From contig JADNYJ010000018.1 of NCBI GenBank assembly GCA_015501075.1, forward strand, positions 248,001 to 312,000: a DNA stretch of 64,000 bases. Direction: 5' to 3'. Below, piece after piece: positions 23,499 through 33,019 of this stretch; positions within the stretch are counted from its first letter, which is position 1, and each line of letters opens with the position of its first letter. The translations under genes were made by a program, and so were the position numbers. The notes beneath the pieces were generated by a model that was given only the letters and a program-made list of their open reading frames with translations, was not told where the DNA came from and ran no database searches. The DNA is from Gymnopilus junonius. Lineage: Eukaryota > Basidiomycota > Agaricomycetes > Agaricales > Galerinaceae.

Positions 23499-24415
23499 CT
23501 ACTCAAAAGGGTTTGTGCGACCAGCCTACAGAAAGAATTTCGCATGTGCATGTCATGGTTAACATAGGACGAGAAATTTACCTGATAATCACCTCCACGA
23601 TCGGGTCCTTCACCACAACCACAAAGCCAGTCGTGCCACCAGCGACCGGGTTCTGCTGCCTCCGATTCTTCTGTATCCGCCGGGGTAGGGGAAAGTGGCA
23701 TGGCAACTGGGGGGGGAGTCCGTGGAGGAGGTAAGTTCAGAGGCTTGGGAAGTGGAGGACGGACATGGTCGGCTTGGGTATCTGGATTGAGGGAGGATAT
23801 AGAAGGTGCATGCAAGTCCTCAATTTGATGGGCGTCGGAGAATGGAGAAATAATTTCCGATGGATTTGCAAAAGGGTCCGTTGGGTGAGGGTTATAGCCA
23901 TCGTCGGAGTCTGTATGACTGGGAGAAGGTGTTGGGCTCACGGTGATCTTGTCTAGCGGAACAATATCAATGGTGTCCTGGGATTGGAGGGCGGTATGCG
24001 ATGCACCTATAGAAGCGTGCTTGCTCTTCCTGCCTGTCCAGAGAAGGCTTGCATGTCGGGAGACATCGCCGACTAGAGAGGAGGTGGGGCTATGTGCTGA
24101 GGCTCTCGCGGCCTTCCTTCGTTGGCGCTCTGCAATTTCCCATCTTCTGAGATTCTGCGCAAAAATTGAGAAAGAGGAAGACGAGGAAATACAAAGGGAA
24201 GATACCTCTTGAACCCTGCGCGTTTCTTCAGCGTCGTCACTGGCCGGGGGGTAGGCCATGTCGTCAACGTCAAGATGCTCGGACGACGGTACTGGACTGG
24301 GAAGGTCTATATGTTGTCTGCCTTTGCCTTTCCAGCGGGGGGAATCAATAAGGTGGGTGTCATCTTGGGGTGTGTAGGCAATGTCCTGTTCTAATGACTG
24401 GAAGGAAGAGGACAT
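23499..24415 (-). CDS. Conserved Ser/Pro-rich basidiomycete protein of unknown function
   Basis: complement(join(23499..23525, 23582..24415)), 286 aa. No enzymatic domain recognised. The N-terminal two thirds are low-complexity and rich in Ser, Pro and Asp; a short basic helix (LRRWEIAERQRRKAARAS) may bind nucleic acid or membrane. The C-terminus is different: a compact, Trp/Cys-rich patch reading RWWHDWLCGCGEGPDRGGDYQ followed across the intron by AGRTNPFE and a stop. The intron placement is supported because it moves the frame directly onto that short conserved-looking ending. The clustered Cys residues in WLCGCGEG could be lipid-modified or metal-binding. Function not inferred. Confidence 0.65.
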
Positions 24416-24539
24416 GGAGTCGCAGGAATGCGCATTGCGGCATGTACAGCCCCTACTAGTTTTATTGACACCTGTTTATAACACCATTATTCAAATAGCT
24501 AAAGTATCCGCCGCTGTCCGTTACATTGTCTGTATCTGC

Positions 24540-25899
24540 TTAAAACCGTCCATCCTTCCTCATCATCAACCCTTCGTCGAACTCGGTGCTTCCGTCCTCC
24601 GCCAAGTGGTGTCTTAGCCCAGATCCCTTTGGCCCGGCACTGTGCAGCATCGGCGTTTGCGATTCGTCTGATTCTCGACCGCCCGCAGTGTTGCGCAGAG
24701 ACAGGATCGAAGCACGCGCCGTTTCTCTCATTTGCATCAGGTTTTGATGGAAAGCATTCTATCCCAGGAATTTCATGTCAGCCACATTTGCCCAGATATG
24801 TTCAAAGCAATACGAGACCTGTTCCCTCCAGTATTGGGCCCGCTTGGCACGTTCCCGTTCTCGCTGCTTCCGGTGAGTAAAGTATAGTCCAGTGAGTGTG
24901 CCCGACATCCCTGAAAGGAGCATGACGTGAGTGCATATTCATTCCACTGTGAAAACACTTACCACCGATGATACCAATGACAACCAATACATAAACCCAA
25001 ACTCCGAAGTGGTGAGGGGTGGACGCTGATACTCCGCAAACGCCGGTGCTGAGGCAGTTCCATGAGTCACATCTGCAGGAGTTTGAGTTCATCACGAATT
25101 TGGCGGATGCGAATAAGCCTCACTCTTTGTCCGCCCCACAGGATTCACCCAACTGCTTGTTGTTCATGCAGGTGTGCGATGCACTATCACAGTAGAGGCC
25201 AATTTTGCAATTCCCTCTGATAATAGTTAAGATTGACACTGCCCCTGATCATGCAGAGTTTGCGCCTTACCGTGACACAATGTCAATGAATTCGCCTGAT
25301 GCCCCGTATGCAATATAAGGTGTATTTTCGACTGTGCAATTTGAGCCTAGAGTAGCATTTGCGAACCTATTTTTTTTTTTTAAATAAAGTTTAATCGGGA
25401 CATTTGGAAAGTGATCATACATGCAGACATTGTTCAAACAAACAGAACCGTTGACATTGAGACCGCGACCACTGGTATCAGCCAGTTCTTTGAAGTTTTG
25501 TGGACCTTCGCATTGATCTAAGAGTCCAAGTCAGAAACGAAATGCATGCTAAGGCATTGGTTCCTTGCCGTCGCGGTTGAGTTGACATGCGCTACCAACT
25601 GCTAGAAGTGGCTGGCAGTCGCTGCCTTCATCAGGACAGAATTCTCCCTTTTGGCACTTGGGTGGAAGATCTGCGCCTTGCTGATAACCGAAAGGAAATT
25701 CGTCTCTGCGGCATCGTTTCGCTGTGCAGACACCTGCGTCAGAGCAAAAGGAAACGGCATCGCAATCGCTCCAGAATTGATATGTGCCAGCTTGGAGTCT
25801 GTTATCTCCCACGGAGCAGTTTCCACCTATAGTAACAGAGCCAGCATAGATGGTTTGGAATGAAGCAAATAGAAAGAGTGTGAGGGGTATAAATCTCAT
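24540..25899 (-). CDS. Cys-rich single-pass membrane protein, conserved orphan
   Basis: Starts MRFIPLTLFLFASFQTIYAG, a signal peptide (ATG 25897-25899). The ectodomain is assembled from several short exons and has regularly spaced cysteines: GGNCSVGDNRLQAGTYQFW, SFCSDAGVCTAKRCRRDEFP, PPKCQKGEFCPDEGSDCQPL, GSACQLNRDG, later NCKIGLYCDSASHTCMNNKQ and YNCLSTGVCGVS. One transmembrane helix follows (VWVYVLVVIGIIGG), then a basic cytosolic tail with HRKQRERERAKRAQYWREQ, and after a final intron (acceptor at about 24776) NAFHQNLMQMRETARASILS and the C-terminus. A type I topology at the cell surface or secretory pathway is inferred. The EGF-like disulphide spacing is suggestive but I could not assign a known fold. 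Exon boundaries in the ectodomain are approximate. Confidence 0.72.
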
Positions 25900-25991
25900 A
25901 GTAGTAAAAGAACGGTGGAAAGAGAAAAGATGATGACCGTCGGTGGGAGCGCAGCGGATTAAGTAAGTCACTCAGTTCTTATTTTAGCACA
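25900..25991. promoter_or_regulatory. Divergent promoter between Cys-rich protein and Smr protein
   Basis: Only 92 bp separate the start codons of the minus-strand Cys-rich protein (25899) and the plus-strand Smr protein (25992). No clear TATA box; both 5' UTRs must be very short or overlap. Confidence 0.45.
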
Positions 25992-26907
25992 ATGTCCTGG
26001 GTTCAATTCCTCAAGGCCGTCTTTGCTTTCTTTTGCGGCCCCCAGCCTGAAAAAGTTCCAGAGCATCCGCTTCCTGCTCAAAAGCCATCTGCTAGGCATG
26101 ATGTGCGTGACTCTTTCCTGATCTCAGAGAACCGTCCAACTATTCATTTCTTACAGGAGGGCAACGAGTACTATGCCTCTCTTCGTGCCCAAGCTAATGA
26201 GCACGGTGATCAGATGAGCAAGTGCTTTCAGCAGAGCCATGATGCATACGCCCGTGGAGACGGCGCACTAGCTAAGGACCTATCAAACCAAGGAAAAGAT
26301 CATCAGCGAGAGATGGATCAGCTTAACAAGCAAGCCAGTGACTATATTTTCGCGGGTTCGTTTTTGCATCTTCCTGTTCAATTCCTTCTTCTGACACGAT
26401 ATCTATGACTAGAGAATAATAAGGTGCTACTATCCGTGATTGGTTGCATTGTATATAAGCTAATGCAGAAATAGGATTGCAAGCCAGGAGAGGTCGATCT
26501 TCATGGTTTATATGTAAAGGAAGCCATTGCTCGGGCTGACGAGGCTATCCAAATCGCGAAAAGAAAAGGACAAGCACAAATACACTTCATCGTTGGTCGG
26601 TGACAAAATTACAAGACAACATTACGACCTCATTGAAGACTTTGACAGGCAAGGGCCTTCATTCCCAAGGTGGCGTGGCCAAGATAAAGCCCGCAATTGA
26701 GGCTCTAATGCGAAAGTGAGATGTTTCTTACTCATGTCACGATCAAATTACTCATTTCAAAGGTATCGGCTATCGGCTGAGCTCGACCCCCATAACTCGG
26801 GTGTGTTAATCGTTAATATTGAATCTGAAGCTGGTGAGGGAGGTATAGGGCCTGAAGAAATATCACGTCGACTGGAGGGTGAAAAGGAGAGCTGCGTTAT
26901 CATGTAA
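25992..26907 (+). CDS. DUF1771-Smr domain protein ending in a CaaX box
   Basis: join(25992..26102, 26157..26355, 26413..26423, 26475..26595, 26649..26715, 26763..26907), 217 aa; all phases close. A hydrophobic/Cys-containing N-terminus (MSWVQFLKAVFAFFCG) is followed by a DUF1771 helical hairpin (EGNEYYASLRAQANEHGDQM, then FQQSHDAYARGDGALAKDLS) and an Smr domain: CKPGEVDLHGLYVKEAI with the conserved DLHG, HFIVGKGLHSQGGVAKIKP carrying the conserved GKGxHS, and LIVNIE. Smr domains bind or cut nucleic acids; some eukaryotic Smr proteins act in no-go mRNA decay. The last four residues, CVIM, form a typical farnesylation motif, unusual for a nuclease-like domain. Exon 3 is 11 nt and encodes most of ENNK, without which the DUF1771-Smr junction is lost. 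Confidence 0.85.
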
Positions 26908-27061
26908 TTTGTAGATACAAAAAAGTTAGATTCCCTCCTTTACAAAAAAAATACAACAAGGACCAAAGATGACTGCATAGCATGTCTTAAAGATGAACTC
27001 CACTAGACTTCTAGACCAACCAAAACAAAGGCGGGATCAACTTGAAATGGAGGTTTCGTTA

Positions 27062-28032
27062 CTACGGTGCCCCAACGTACATGAGGGAGTGGAGGAGACT
27101 GCCGAGATTAGGGCACGATCTTTCGAGAACAATGATAAGGGAGCTACAAGCCAGGCTTTCATCGGCAAGATCGAGCAAGGCGACTATGCTAGAAGGAAAT
27201 AAAGGAAATGAATAAACAAAGTTGTAATATAGAATGCCGCCAAATGTATGCACCTTTCGCGTAAACTGACCGACTCTGCACTCTTGCCGTCGACGTAGAG
27301 TGTCTTGGACTTGCCTGGTAATTCCAGAACAACACCATCAAAATCAGCACCCAAATTAGGCGCAGAAATATGAGCGCTCTTTGCGTAAGGAAGAGCAGAG
27401 AGGCCTTGATGGGGGAAAACAGTCATTAAGAAATCAAGAGCATCTCTATTACGAGGTGTGCTGGCAATGGAACTTCCACTGTCCTTGCTGTAGTCGCTGG
27501 AGTCATCAGGGGTAAGAGGCGGAGTCGAGCTGAGGGAGCTGCTCCTGCTGGGGATGTTTCTTGGTGAAGTCTTACTGGGCAAAGTCGGGCTAAATTGAGT
27601 TCTGGTGGGAACCGGGCTGGCGGTGATATACTTTGGGAAGGAAGGAGAAGGAGGAGAGTCAAAGTGGTACGGAGAAAAAGACGCCGGACTGCCTGTCACA
27701 CAGTCCGACGACCCTCTATCTGGAGGGCATTTTGCTTTAGGGGCGTCAAAAGCGCCACTATACATAAAAGTCAGAAAAGAGATTTAAAGATGAAAATGGT
27801 ACGGACCCCGGGCCCTCCAGAGAACGTAGTAGAGTAATAGTACATATCTTCGGTGCCTTGGAGGTGGCACACAGCAAGCACGCTAGGCTCGTTGTCGAAG
27901 GTGAAAGCCCCATCCCCAACGGTTTGACGACCGTTGCTGATGAATGGGAACAATAAGCATGGGCAAGGTAAAAAGAAAGAAAGAAAGATACGTGGGGCAA
28001 AGACTAGATCTCTGATTGGATATATTGGACAT
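27062..28032 (-). CDS. OAZ1: Ornithine decarboxylase antizyme, two frames joined by +1 frameshift
   Basis: ORF1 = complement(join(27746..27757, 27807..27936, 27992..28032)), 60 codons, ending CGC TTT TGA. Skipping the T at 27748 (+1) continues as GAC GCC CCT into ORF2, which runs through a Ser/Pro-rich linker to the antizyme domain: LDFLMTVFPHQGLSALPYAK, FDGVVLELPGKSKTLYVDG and, after the intron 27189-27253, SIVALLDLADE and SSLIIVLERSCPNLGSLLHS. Antizyme binds ornithine decarboxylase and directs it to the proteasome; polyamines raise frameshifting and so close the feedback loop. The in-frame stop falls at 27062-27064 just after LMYVGAP, but a -1 shift within the CCCC at 27070-27073 would open 22 further codons that begin GTVVTKPPFQ and end VLVGLEV (stop 27003-27005). 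This looks like the expected C-terminus, so a deletion, sequence error or second recoding event is possible. Confidence 0.8.
27744..27757 (-). promoter_or_regulatory. Programmed +1 ribosomal frameshift site
   Basis: On the minus strand the first bases of the third exon read TGG CGC TTT TGA C. The ORF1 stop TGA (27746-27748) is preceded by TTT; reading TTT then GAC after slipping one base forward gives the ORF2 frame exactly. A sense codon followed by UGA is the usual layout of antizyme shift sites in animals and fungi; UCC-UGA is commonest, and UUU-UGA is known from some lineages. The site lies only 7 nt into the exon, close to the splice junction. Confidence 0.75.
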
Positions 28033-28413
28033 TGTAGATGACCTGATCAGCTGCCAACTTGATAGATTCGACGGGTTAAAGACTGAGAGAGATTGCACTT
28101 TGTGTAGTTAGTGGTTCTGGTCAAGAGTCCGATTCAAAACGGGGCGCATGACTAAGCACACCTGTTTCGGCATTTTCCGCCAGCCCTCATCGATTCTAGT
28201 CGTCGAGCCGAGTTCCTCATCGTCGGTCCACACAGCGCCCTCAACCTTTGTAAGTCGTCGATTTCTCTCCCCAGATCCCTTCGCCGATCTCCCTCGCATC
28301 CCCGAGCTCTTTCCTGTTGCCTCGATGTCTTTCCAATCGGTGGATGCTTGTTTCCCGGTTCAGATGTACTCACTCCTTCTCTCCCAGATTTCTCTCAGAA
28401 CTCTTTTGCTCTC
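28033..28413. promoter_or_regulatory. Divergent promoter antizyme / ribosomal protein S2, with 5'UTR intron
   Basis: 381 bp between the antizyme ATG (28032, minus) and the S2 ATG (28414, plus). A probable 5' UTR intron of S2 spans 28250-28398, with donor GTAAGTCG and acceptor TTTCTCTCAG, ending 15 nt before the start codon. Pyrimidine-rich tracts in the interval fit a ribosomal-protein promoter. Confidence 0.5.
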
Positions 28414-29297
28414 ATGGCTGACGCTGCTCGTGGACGTGGAGGTTTTGGTCGGGGTCGGGGTGAGCGTGGAAGGGGTCGTCGTGGTCCTCGCCGTGGAGGC
28501 CGAAAGGACGAGGAAAAGGAGTGGTGAGCAGAGTCCGTATTTCGTGCCGTTCTGTCTGTTCCTCTGACATTTTGTCAAGGGTCCCTGTCACCAAGCTTGG
28601 TCGTCTCGTTAAAGACGGCAAGATCAAATCCATGGAGGAGATTTACCTCTTCTCCCTTCCGGTCAAGGAGTATCAGATCATTGACTTTTTCCTGCCCAAG
28701 CTTAAGGACGAGGTTATGAAAATCATGCCTGTACAAAAACAAACTCGCGCTGGTCAGCGTACCCGCTTCAAAGCATTCGTCGCCATCGGTGATTCCGAAG
28801 GCCACGTTGGTCTCGGTGTCAAATGCGCGAAGGAAGTCGCCACTGCCATTCGTGGAGCCATCATTCTAGCCAAATTGTCTGTTATTCCTGTCCGACGTGG
28901 ATACTGGGGAGCTGCCCTCGGTGAGCCACATACCGTTCCTTCGAAAGTCAGTGGCAAGGTTGGCTCTGTTATGTGTCGCCTTATTCCTGCTCCTCGGGGA
29001 ACCGGTATCGTGGCTGCTCCTGCATCCAAGCGTCTTTTGCAGCTCGCTGGTGTCGAAGATGTTTATACACAATCCAAGGGCTCAACAGCAACCATGGGCA
29101 ACTTCTTGAAGGCCACCTTCGCTGCAGTGCGTGTATCCACTTTTTATGATCTATTATACTTTTGCTCAGTATTTTTCAAGATTACAAAAACATATGCCTT
29201 CTTGACCCCTGACCTCTGGCGTGAGATTCCCGTCTCGAAGTTCCCATATGATGAGCACAGCGCTCACCTGCAGCTTGCCGGCAAGAAAGTGTACTAG
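28414..29297 (+). CDS. RPS2: 40S ribosomal protein S2 (uS5)
   Basis: join(28414..28523, 28580..29126, 29181..29297), 257 aa, in phase. The N-terminus is the typical Arg/Gly-rich RGG tail ([19 protein letters not shown]), a substrate class for arginine methyltransferases. The uS5 core follows: [93 protein letters not shown] and [20 protein letters not shown], ending [14 protein letters not shown]. It is a structural and proofreading-centre component of the small subunit, near the mRNA entry channel. The near-perfect conservation makes it the most secure identification in this part of the window, and confirms that short GT-AG introns are correctly read. Confidence 0.96.
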
Positions 29298-29462
29298 ATA
29301 TCTGCATATATTTTACCCTGTCTCTGTCAGGCATATTATTCAGTTCATTGCTTCTTGTAGATTAAAAACTGGAGAGCTGTTGGTCTGAGTTTGGACATCA
29401 ATCATACTTCTGATCGTCCACAACCTTCTTTTCCTACTGTCACTACGGTCGGTCTTTCTTTT

Positions 29463-31099
29463 ATGCCTGCGTCAGAGAATGCCGCCGGTCGCTCGCCAAG
29501 GATTCTAAACAATTCAGTTGATACATTGGACTTGAAGCAGTCTTATGCTTCCCGCAAACTTGAATTGTCTGTCGACGAGTCTGGCTTGAACATCGTTTAT
29601 GATACCCGTCTTCTGCGTAATGCGAGAAATACTACCCGCCCAAGGTGATTTCAGCCTCAATGCTTGTAGTGTCCATTGTAATGCTTTGCAGACCTCTCTC
29701 TTTGTGTCCTGCAGCAGCGAGTCGTTTGGAGTACAATTCTCAGCAGCTAGCTACGCCAGTCTCAAACCGCCGCTTTTCTACCATAGATAAAACGAAGGAC
29801 CTTATCACAAACGCTAAGCCCGAGCAAGAATTGAACGCTGGGCTTGATTTCAAGGCCGTGTCCAAGCTTTTGTCATGCGTTGACCATCGAGCGCATCGTG
29901 AGGCGCCTGGATCGGACGAAGAGTTAGACATCTCTACGCATGATGACTGGAACTTTAGCTCAAGGATTGGCTCCACAACCGATTCTGTCAGTATTTCAGA
30001 CGGAGTTCCTTCTCTATGTGACATCAACGCATTTGACTTTCCAGAACCACCCCCTATAGGGAGCCCTACAATTCGGCGTATGCGAAGTTCCCCTTGGTTC
30101 ATGGCTGCCTGTCATGCTGACCACAATAGAAGTCTTTCTGGCAGCCGTTGGAGGTCAATAAAAACAGAAAATGAAATATTGCAATCTGCCCGCAATTCTT
30201 ATTCTCCAAGTATCGAGGCTTTGCTTGTCACCGACAATGAAGGAAAGCTTTCCTGTCACCCTGGTAATGAAAACCCCTACCAACCTTGGGAATCAAACAC
30301 TTCAAACACTTCCTGCCTTACAGATCGACCTGGGGCAAAGGTCTTGAGCGGAGAAGTTAGAGCACGAGCCGGCCTTGGTCTACATGTAAATGTGCCCCAT
30401 CCAGCTTGGCCGGGACGAGAAACTTCGGATGGTCAAATAACAACGCATTCCAGCGCACCGTGCCTGAATTCGAATCGTGACCGATACCACAAGTCAATAG
30501 TTTGCACCAGAATCTCAAATAATTATTGTGGTGCGGAAGGGCGTGAATCTCCCTCAATGCCTGAGCTGCAAGGCTCTAGGTCACTAGGACCCTTACCCCG
30601 CATCATTCGCAAAGTTGCTAGCATGAAATCTGATCTGCAGAAGGTGAACCACTCGGATCATCGTGTATCAGACAACGTCAGACGGACGCTTCCCAAGGCT
30701 CGCTCCTTCCTTCAAGCTTCGGGTGAAAACAAAGATACCATCAGCAGGATTCCACCAACCCATGAAGTGCATATAACCGAGCAATCTGTGCAGGACCAGA
30801 AGACAAGTCGCCATTCTGGTTTATTAGCAGGCACGGCGTTGCCATTCAAAGATCAAGGGTTGACCACTCATGACTCCAGAAAGGCGACTCAGGATCGCCT
30901 CACGGAACATTTCTCTTATAAAAAGGCTTTTGCGCAACATGAGGCAATGACATCGAGATCTTTTATCGATTTTACACCGGACAAAGGAGAAAGGTTAAAT
31001 GCAGGGGCCAAACGAGAGCGGGTTAGAAACTTTATTGCAAAAGCAAGTAATGTCGTCCTTGGTCTGGGGAGAAGAAAAAAGGCTTTATTTGATAGTTGA
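29463..31099 (+). CDS. Uncharacterised Ser-rich protein with basic C-terminus
   Basis: join(29463..29644, 29692..31099), about 529 aa. The start was taken at the first in-frame ATG (MPASENAAGRSPRIL); the single intron moves RPR into PLSLCPAAASRLEYN. No known domain recognised. Composition is disordered: Ser, Arg, Asn and His rich, with patches such as STTDSVSISDG and FPEPPPIGSPTIRRMRSSPW (possible phosphorylation sites). The C-terminal segment is strongly basic and may be amphipathic: GAKRERVRNFIAKASNVVLG then LGRRKKALFDS. It lies 165 bp downstream of the S2 gene on the same strand, with nothing linking their functions. A lineage-specific regulator or scaffold would fit; I do not assign one. 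Confidence 0.6.
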
Positions 31100-31213
31100 A
31101 TTGTTGTCCGGTAGCGATCATCTTGTGAAGACTTGTATGTATGAAAGAAGGGGTGGTCATTAAGGGATTGTACAATATGTTTGTCGCTGTGATATATGAG
31201 TCCGGTCATTGCT

Positions 31214-31874
31214 TTACGAGGATGCTGGCGGGGGACTTGAGGGGGGATTGGTACCAGATTTCGAAGAAAGAGTATTCTCTTCTTGCAGAGGCTGAACGTC
31301 TTTCAGTTCAGCCTCTATTCGCTCTCGCGCACGGAATACTTTGGACTGCAGATAGTAAGAGTGGAAGGGAGCAGCCGACTTCTTTCCCGGTTGCGGCTTT
31401 TCGGGAGATGGAGGAGGGGAGTTGGCTTTGAAGAGATGTTCATAATTCTTCAATGAAAAGTAGTCGTCAGTGATAAAGTACCGAATAGATTTGCTGAATC
31501 AGAACCTTTAGCACTTGCTCAATTGAATCATCACGCTTCACATTAAGTATCAGCTGGGCTTCATCGAGGGTCATACGGTGCTGTCTGGTGAGCTGGTCAG
31601 TCGGAGATCCAGAAGTTGCGTGACCGACGCCGGCAGCATCATTCCCTATGGAAGCCTGGGGCGAGCTGGTTGCATCTGGTGAGGAGTCAAGGATGGGAAG
31701 GAAAGCGAATGTTGTAAACGCACTTTTGGCAGCCTGTCTGCCGGCCTCATAGAAGGCTTTGCCGAGGATCCTGGTGCCAGTTATGAATATCTGAATAATG
31801 GCTCTGGGGGACGACTAGAATGCAGAGAGTCAGTAAAAGCGCGAAATAAGGCGAACTCGAATAAAAATCACCAT
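31214..31874 (-). CDS. PAM16: Mitochondrial import motor subunit Pam16/Tim16
   Basis: complement(join(31214..31447, 31506..31814, 31872..31874)), 181 aa. The first coding exon is the ATG alone; the intron starts directly after it, and the second exon gives SSPRAIIQIFITGTRILGKA, the typical Pam16 N-terminus. The J-like domain follows, RMTLDEAQLILNVKRDDSIE, then KNYEHLFKANSP and YLQSKVFRARERIEAELKDV. As in the family, the HPD tripeptide of true J proteins is missing (DD at the corresponding place). Pam16 pairs with Pam18 at the inner membrane to control Hsp70 during matrix import. The linker between the N-terminal segment and the J-like domain is longer than in yeast (Ser/Gly/Thr-rich, about 35 aa), and the C-terminus carries a Ser/Pro-rich extension. 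Confidence 0.9.
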
Positions 31875-31971
31875 CCTGTGTAGTTGTCGCTCACTTCAAT
31901 TTTAGCAGCACCGAAAAGGACGCCTGTGTCCACGTGATCCTCCAATAATTTGTTTTTCCTGGCCAACATCC
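31875..31971. promoter_or_regulatory. Divergent promoter PAM16 / RPA43
   Basis: 97 bp between opposing start codons (31874 minus, 31972 plus). It contains a CACGTG palindrome at about 31,931-31,936, an E-box-like site of the kind bound by bHLH proteins. No TATA box seen. Two housekeeping genes for mitochondrial import and rRNA synthesis share this interval. Confidence 0.45.
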
Positions 31972-32966
31972 ATGTCCGCTGATGCTCACTTCCAAATTGT
32001 CAATGCATCCCTCGTCCTCTCCGTGCCCCCTGTTTTTGCCGCAAATCCCAGGGCAGGCGTCGAGGAAATGCTTGATTCCATGATAATGAGGTCTCTTTTA
32101 TTCCATGTTTTTTTATTATTCCTTTTGCTCAGCTCTATCTCTAGATATATACCCTCCTTGCAAGGCGTCGTCCTTTCCCATGAAAATATCACTTTCCTCG
32201 ACAAAGCCGCATCCATTCAGTGCGATTGTCCCTTTTTAGTCTGCACGGTCGCCTTCGATGCCACTGTGTGGAGTCCTCGCGTAGGACTGAACCTTTGTGA
32301 GCCTCTGGTCGCCATCTTGTCTCTATCAACCCCTCTCACACAGCGACGAAGCCGGCAAAGTCAGCTTATGTTCGCCCGACCATATATCTCTACTCGTCCA
32401 CCGCACGTTCAATGTTTCGATACCCCGCAGTCACATCCCCACAGACACATGGGAATTTGAATACGAACCTGCTGAAAACGACCCAGAGTTTGGTCGCACC
32501 GCAGCTCAGGAACAGGCCTCACCCAAGGAAGAAAACGATCGTAGTGATATCCAGCAAAGCAGTGGCAGGTGGGTGCACAAGGCCACTGGTCAGATTTTGG
32601 GAAGTAAAGATGGAGTTTTGGAGTTCACAGTGATTGGGTACGTTCATTTGCGTCTAGATACGTCCACTGTTTACTGAGCAGCATCTCAGGCTCACAGTCG
32701 CCAATGAGATGCTCTCTCTTCTGGGCTCCCTGCAACCCGATCCATTCTCCCCGCGATACTCTATTTCACTTAATCCTCGTACTACGGCTAGTGAAGGGGA
32801 GGAGAGTCACGAAACTTCAGAGGACGAGGACGAAGTAGATAGTCTGGCATCTGAATCGGATAGCGAGAATGACAAGAGCGCGTCAGATACATTTCAGTCG
32901 TTAGGCAAGCGGAAAGATTTACAGGACCAAGCTCAAGGAGCAAAGGAGAAAAGAAGGCGGATGTAG
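31972..32966 (+). CDS. RPA43: RNA polymerase I subunit Rpa43
   Basis: join(31972..32090, 32145..32296, 32352..32637, 32690..32966), 277 aa, phases close. The N-terminal part matches the Rpb7-like N domain of Rpa43: LSVPPVFAANPRAGVEEMLD, YIPSLQGVVLSHENITFLD and CPFLVCTVAFDATVWSPRVG. An OB-like part follows with GKVSLCSPDHISLLVHRTFN and SIPRSHIPTDTWEFEYEP. The C-terminus is long and acidic (GEESHETSEDEDEVDSLASE), closing with a basic KEKRRRM. Rpa43 forms the stalk of Pol I with Rpa14 and contacts Rrn3 to start rRNA synthesis in the nucleolus. The third-exon acceptor was chosen at GACGAAG because it alone keeps the GKVSLCSPDH block in frame. Confidence 0.9.
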
Positions 32967-33019
32967 AGAGAGTATATACTCCAGTGGCTGTGTTGTATAC
33001 ATCTTTGTACTTGACCACA

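Noticed and set aside
26993..27202. Plus-strand 69-codon frame
   Set aside because: It is antisense to the antizyme 3' end and has no conserved content.
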